Source of the DNA: Microbacterium sp.
GTDB lineage: Bacteria; Actinomycetota; Actinomycetes; Actinomycetales; Microbacteriaceae
Length of the DNA stretch: 64,000 bases
Reading direction: 5' to 3'
NCBI RefSeq assembly: GCF_031180975.1
Contig: NZ_JAPSLI010000007.1
Coordinates: 62,001-126,000, forward strand
In this document: piece by piece, positions 60,447-64,000 of the stretch
Layout: the number at the start of each line of letters is the position of its first letter
Position numbering within the stretch: position 1 is the stretch's first letter
Notes under the pieces: model-generated
Seen by the model: only the letters and a program-made list of their open reading frames with translations
The model's database searches: none
Told to the model about the DNA's origin: nothing
Translations under genes and position numbers: made by a program

Positions 60447-63400
60447 TCAGATCACGCCGGCGCTCCAGTCGTCCGGGTTCCCGAACCGGTGCGCCGTGAT
60501 GGTCACCGACTGCTCATGCACGAAGGGCAGCAGTTCGATCCGACCGGCCGAGGTCACCTCGTCGGCGTACACCGCCAGATCGGGATCGCCCTGCACCGCG
60601 CGCGCAAGATCGCCGTGCAGCGCGGCGACGGCATCCCGCTCACCCACCAGCCGCACGCGACCCGCCCCGGCGAGCACGGCGGAGGGCCCGTCGGGGTCCG
60701 CCACCGTCTCGACGTCGGCCTGCTCGGCCGCCTGGCCGCGGCGCACCATCCGGTCGATCCATTCGGCGTCGCTCTCGACGGCGACGAGCACGCCCAGGTC
60801 TCCCAGCACGGTGCGGACTGCGGCCGGCAGCCCGCTCGGCACCGAGAGCAGGAACCGCGCGCCGGAGCGGATCCCGGCGATCACCACCCGCAGCACCTCG
60901 TGCAGCGTCGAGCCGGCTGCGGCGCGCACCACGACCGGGACCGGACGGTACCGGAACAGGTTGCGCTCCACACCGAGCTGGGAGACGTCGCGCACCTGCC
61001 CGAACTCGCGGTCCCACGCCACGGCGTCGGCGAGCGCCGCCTGCCGCAGCCACTCGAACGCGTCGAAGTCCAGCGACGGCTGCGCCGCCTCGATGAGGCC
61101 CGAGATCCGCGCGTCGAGGCCGCGCAGGTGCAGCGTGCTCGACGCCTTGCCACGGGGCTGCGAGCGCCACGAGCCGAGACCGATCAGGTAGTTCGGCCCG
61201 CCGGCCTTCGCCCCTGGTCCGACCGACGAGCGCTTCCAACCGCCGAACGGCTGCCGCTGCACGATGGCGCCGGTGATGCCGCGGTTCACGTACAGGTTGC
61301 CTGCCTGCACCTGATCGAGCCAGAGCGCCAGGTCCTGCGGGTTCTGGGTGTGCAGCCCGGCGGTGAGTCCGTACGGCACCGCGTTCTGCAGTTCGATCGC
61401 GGCGGCGAGCGTCGGGGCGTGCATGATGCCGAGCACGGGGCCGAAGAACTCCTCGAGGTGCGTGCGGGATCCGGACTGCACGCCGACCCTGATGCCGGGG
61501 GTCCACAGCCGGCCGGTCTCGTCGCCGGGCACCGGCGCCGGCTTGACCAGCCAGCGCTCCTCGCCCTCGAGCTCGGTGAGCGCCCAGTCCAGCTTGCCTT
61601 GCGGCCTCTCGATCAGCGGCCCCATCTCGGCGAGCGGGTCGGAGGGCCAGGCCACGTGCAGCGAGCGGGTCGCGTCGACGAGCTGCCGCGCGAACCGCCG
61701 GGAGCGGCCGACCGGTCCGACCAGGATGCCCAGGGACGCCGCGGAGCATTTCTGCCCGGCGTGGCCGAACGCGCTGCGCACCAGGTCGGCGACGGCGAGG
61801 TCGAGGTCAGCGGTCGGCGTGATGACCAGCGCGTTCTTGCCGCTGGTCTCCGCCAGCAGCGGCAGGTCGGGACGCCAGGAGCGGAACAGCGCCGCGGTGT
61901 CCCAGGATCCGGTGAGGATGACCCGGTCGACGTCCGGGTGCGATATCAGCTGTCGACCCAGCTCGCCCTCGTCGAGGTCGGCCAGCACCAGGACGTCGCG
62001 CGGGATGCCGGCCTGCCACAGCGCCTCGGCGATCACCGCCGCGCATCGACGGGCCTGCGGCGCCGGCTTCAGCACGACGCCCGAGCCCGCGGCGAGTGCC
62101 GCAAGCGTGCCGCCGGCCGGGATGGCGAGCGGGAAGTTCCACGGCGGGGTGACCACGGTCACCCTGACGGGCTGGAACACCGCGCCGGGGATGCCGTCGA
62201 GTTCGCGGGCGGTCGCTGCGTAGTACTTCGCGAAGTCGACCGCCTCGCTCACTTCGATGTCGGCCTCGGCGAACACCTTGCCCGTCTCGGTCGCGGCGAC
62301 CTCGATCAGCTCGCCGCGTCGTGCTTCGAGAGCGGCGGCCGCGCGCAGCAGCACCTCCGCACGCTCGGATGCCGGACGCGCGCCCCAGCCGGATGCCGCG
62401 TCGCGCACCGTCTGGAGCGTGCTGTGCAGCATCCGCTCATCGTCGATCCGCGCGGCACGCAGCGTCTCCGACCCCGCTCGTTGCGTCGTCGAGACCGACG
62501 CGATCCGCTCCAGCACCTGACGGGCCCACTCACGGTTGGGAGGCAGGGCGGGATCGCTGTCGGGCGTGTTCGAGAAGCCGGGCGCCCCGTCGGAGCGGGT
62601 GGCGCCGGCGAGCTCTTGCCGGGCGTACACCGCCGTCTGCAGGAACGGATCCTCGTCGTCCTCGTCGCCGGAGGAGCCGCGCGCGATGCCGAGCACGACC
62701 CCGGTGAGGTTCTCATCGCGCGGCGCCGGACGCGTCACCGGCCGCACCGACTCGTGCGCGGGGGCGAGGCGGTTCTGCGTGCGACGCGGTCCGGTGAGCA
62801 GCGACCGGTCGGCGGCGCGGGCGATGGAATCGACGAACCGCAGCCTCTCCCGCTCGAACAGCACCGGATCGTCGGCCAGATGGAACGCCGCCGACAGGAA
62901 GTTGGCGGGGGAGGCGCTCTCCTCGAGTCGCCGGACCAGGTAGCTGATGGCGACGTCGAACTCGTCCGGGCGCACCACGGGCACGTACAGCAGCACCGGT
63001 CCGACGACCCGCGACACCGCGGCGACCTGCCCCTGCGCCATGCCCAGGAGCATCTCGAACTCGATGTGCTCGCGGACGCCACGCTCGCCGGCGAGCAGCC
63101 ACGCCCAGGCGATGTCGAACAGGTTGTGGCCGGCCACGCCGATCCGCACGGCGTCGGTGTTGCGCGGCTGGAACGCCTCGTCCAGGCAGCGCAGGTAGTT
63201 CGCGTCGGTGTCGAGCTTCGAACTGTACGGGGCCTGCGGCCAGCCGTGCATGACGGCATCCACCTGCTCCATGGCGAGGTTCGCGCCCTTCACCAGCCGC
63301 ACCTTGATCGGGGCGCCGCCGTGCTCGACGCGGTCGCGTGCCCACGCGGTGAGCTCGCGCAGCGCCGGAAGCGCGTCCGGCAGGTAGGCCTGCAGCACGA

Positions 63401-64000
63401 TCCCGGCGTGCAGGTCGCGCAGACGGGGATCCTCGAGGATGCGGGTGAAGACGGCGATCGTCAGGTCGAGATCCTTGTACTCCTCCATGTCGAGGTTGAT
63501 GAACGTCTGGGCCCCTGAGCCGGTAGAAGAGCCCGCCGCGGTCAGGTACAGCGGCATCAGCCGCTCCACCACCCGGTCGACGACCTCGTCGAACGCCCAC
63601 ATCGAGATGCGGCTCATGATCGCCGACACCTTCACCGACACGTAGTCGACGTCGGGTCGCCGGATCAGCTCGTGGATGCCGTCGAGTCGGCGCTTCGCCT
63701 CGGTCTCGCCGAGCACCGCCTCGCCGAGCAGGTTCAGGTTGAGCCGTGCGCCCGACTCACGGATCTGCTCCAGTGCTGGCCCGAGCTTCTCGGGCCGCGC
63801 GTCGACGATGAGGTGTCCGACCATCTGCCGCAGCACGCGGCGGGCGATGGGCACGGTGGGCGCGGGCAGCGCCGGGGCGATCATGCCGCCGGCCCGCACG
63901 GCGCCACGCAAGTACCAGGGCAGGAACTCGGGCGCCAGCGGGGCGACGCGGTGCAGGTTGGACGCGGCGGCGGACAGGCTCTCGGGGCGCATCACCCCGT
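60447..64000 (-). CDS. putA: Bifunctional PutA-like proline/P5C dehydrogenase (copy 2), 5' end outside window
   Basis: At least 1184 residues, running through the right edge; alignment with copy 1 shows roughly the first 70 residues are missing. PRODH part: LNLNLLGEAVLGETEAKRRL, VKGANLAMEQVDAV, GVAGHNLFDIAWAWLLAGER. P5C dehydrogenase part: LLAETSGKNALVIT and FGHAGQKCSAASLG. It differs from copy 1 by a ~50-residue acidic linker (GSSGDEDDEDPFLQ) between the two domains and an additional stretch before the tail. Catalytic residues are intact, so it is probably active; why two copies coexist is not evident. Confidence 0.92.
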   Translation of the reverse strand, partial: GVMRPESLSAAASNLHRVAPLAPEFLPWYLRGAVRAGGMIAPALPAPTVPIARRVLRQMVGHLIVDARPEKLGPALEQIRESGARLNLNLLGEAVLGETEAKRRLDGIHELIRRPDVDYVSVKVSAIMSRISMWAFDEVVDRVVERLMPLYLTAAGSSTGSGAQTFINLDMEEYKDLDLTIAVFTRILEDPRLRDLHAGIVLQAYLPDALPALRELTAWARDRVEHGGAPIKVRLVKGANLAMEQVDAVMHGWPQAPYSSKLDTDANYLRCLDEAFQPRNTDAVRIGVAGHNLFDIAWAWLLAGERGVREHIEFEMLLGMAQGQVAAVSRVVGPVLLYVPVVRPDEFDVAISYLVRRLEESASPANFLSAAFHLADDPVLFERERLRFVDSIARAADRSLLTGPRRTQNRLAPAHESVRPVTRPAPRDENLTGVVLGIARGSSGDEDDEDPFLQTAVYARQELAGATRSDGAPGFSNTPDSDPALPPNREWARQVLERIASVSTTQRAGSETLRAARIDDERMLHSTLQTVRDAASGWGARPASERAEVLLRAAAALEARRGELIEVAATETGKVFAEADIEVSEAVDFAKYYAATARELDGIPGAVFQPVRVTVVTPPWNFPLAIPAGGTLAALAAGSGVVLKPAPQARRCAAVIAEALWQAGIPRDVLVLADLDEGELGRQLISHPDVDRVILTGSWDTAALFRSWRPDLPLLAETSGKNALVITPTADLDLAVADLVRSAFGHAGQKCSAASLGILVGPVGRSRRFARQLVDATRSLHVAWPSDPLAEMGPLIERPQGKLDWALTELEGEERWLVKPAPVPGDETGRLWTPGIRVGVQSGSRTHLEEFFGPVLGIMHAPTLAAAIELQNAVPYGLTAGLHTQNPQDLALWLDQVQAGNLYVNRGITGAIVQRQPFGGWKRSSVGPGAKAGGPNYLIGLGSWRSQPRGKASSTLHLRGLDARISGLIEAAQPSLDFDAFEWLRQAALADAVAWDREFGQVRDVSQLGVERNLFRYRPVPVVVRAAAGSTLHEVLRVVIAGIRSGARFLLSVPSGLPAAVRTVLGDLGVLVAVESDAEWIDRMVRRGQAAEQADVETVADPDGPSAVLAGAGRVRLVGERDAVAALHGDLARAVQGDPDLAVYADEVTSAGRIELLPFVHEQSVTITAHRFGNPDDWSAGVI

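Overview
The window is one contiguous stretch of a very GC-rich actinobacterial chromosome. Gene families, the GTG and ATGA-overlap starts, and an abundance of the octamer GGATGCCG fit the Microbacteriaceae, most likely Microbacterium; this placement is inferred from style and gene content, not from a marker gene. I see no rRNA, tRNA, CRISPR array, transposase or phage gene.

Region 1 (1-19,239) is a carbohydrate-catabolism locus. A leftward operon (455-4,588) holds a Gfo/Idh/MocA oxidoreductase, a DUF993 aldolase-like protein and two TIM-barrel sugar isomerase/epimerase-like proteins, with the start of a LacI repressor at the window edge. Facing it are a large secreted NPCBM/beta-helix protein, two convergent DeoR-LacI chimeric regulators, a heparinase II/III-fold protein, and a rightward operon (12,238-19,239) with a D-2-hydroxyacid dehydrogenase, a DUF2264 protein, a lipoprotein ABC sugar importer with two permeases, and a YesL-like membrane protein. 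The set looks like a system that cuts, imports and oxidises a plant or microbial polysaccharide whose identity the sequence does not reveal.

Region 2 (19,249-26,251) holds a CDF cation transporter with a small solute-binding lipoprotein, then a GalR-like repressor divergent from galT-galK-galE, and a GNAT acetyltransferase. Region 3 (26,252-41,906) is an amine (probably polyamine) locus: aminobutyraldehyde dehydrogenase, Lrp regulator, amine oxidase-like flavoprotein, methylmalonate-semialdehyde dehydrogenase, two class III aminotransferases, an amidohydrolase, a PotABCD-type importer and an esterase. Region 4 (42,050-49,593) has a DoxX protein, a fused proline catabolic enzyme PutA with a divergent LysR regulator, and two AztD-like metal-binding lipoproteins behind a Zur-type box. 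Region 5 (49,722-64,000) has a beta-class DNA methyltransferase, lipoate ligase, monoglyceride-lipase-like hydrolase, PRC-barrel protein, a MarR-MFS pair, two small acidic proteins with a shared promoter block, dimethylargininase plus ornithine aminotransferase, an MDR dehydrogenase, a secreted M14 carboxypeptidase, and a second PutA cut by the right edge.

The most unusual feature is the number and placement of palindromic repeats. At least six unrelated families occur; most are between genes, but three different families have copies sitting in frame inside conserved genes (DUF993, DUF2264, DNA methyltransferase), and the arms of one family frame the galR-galT promoter.
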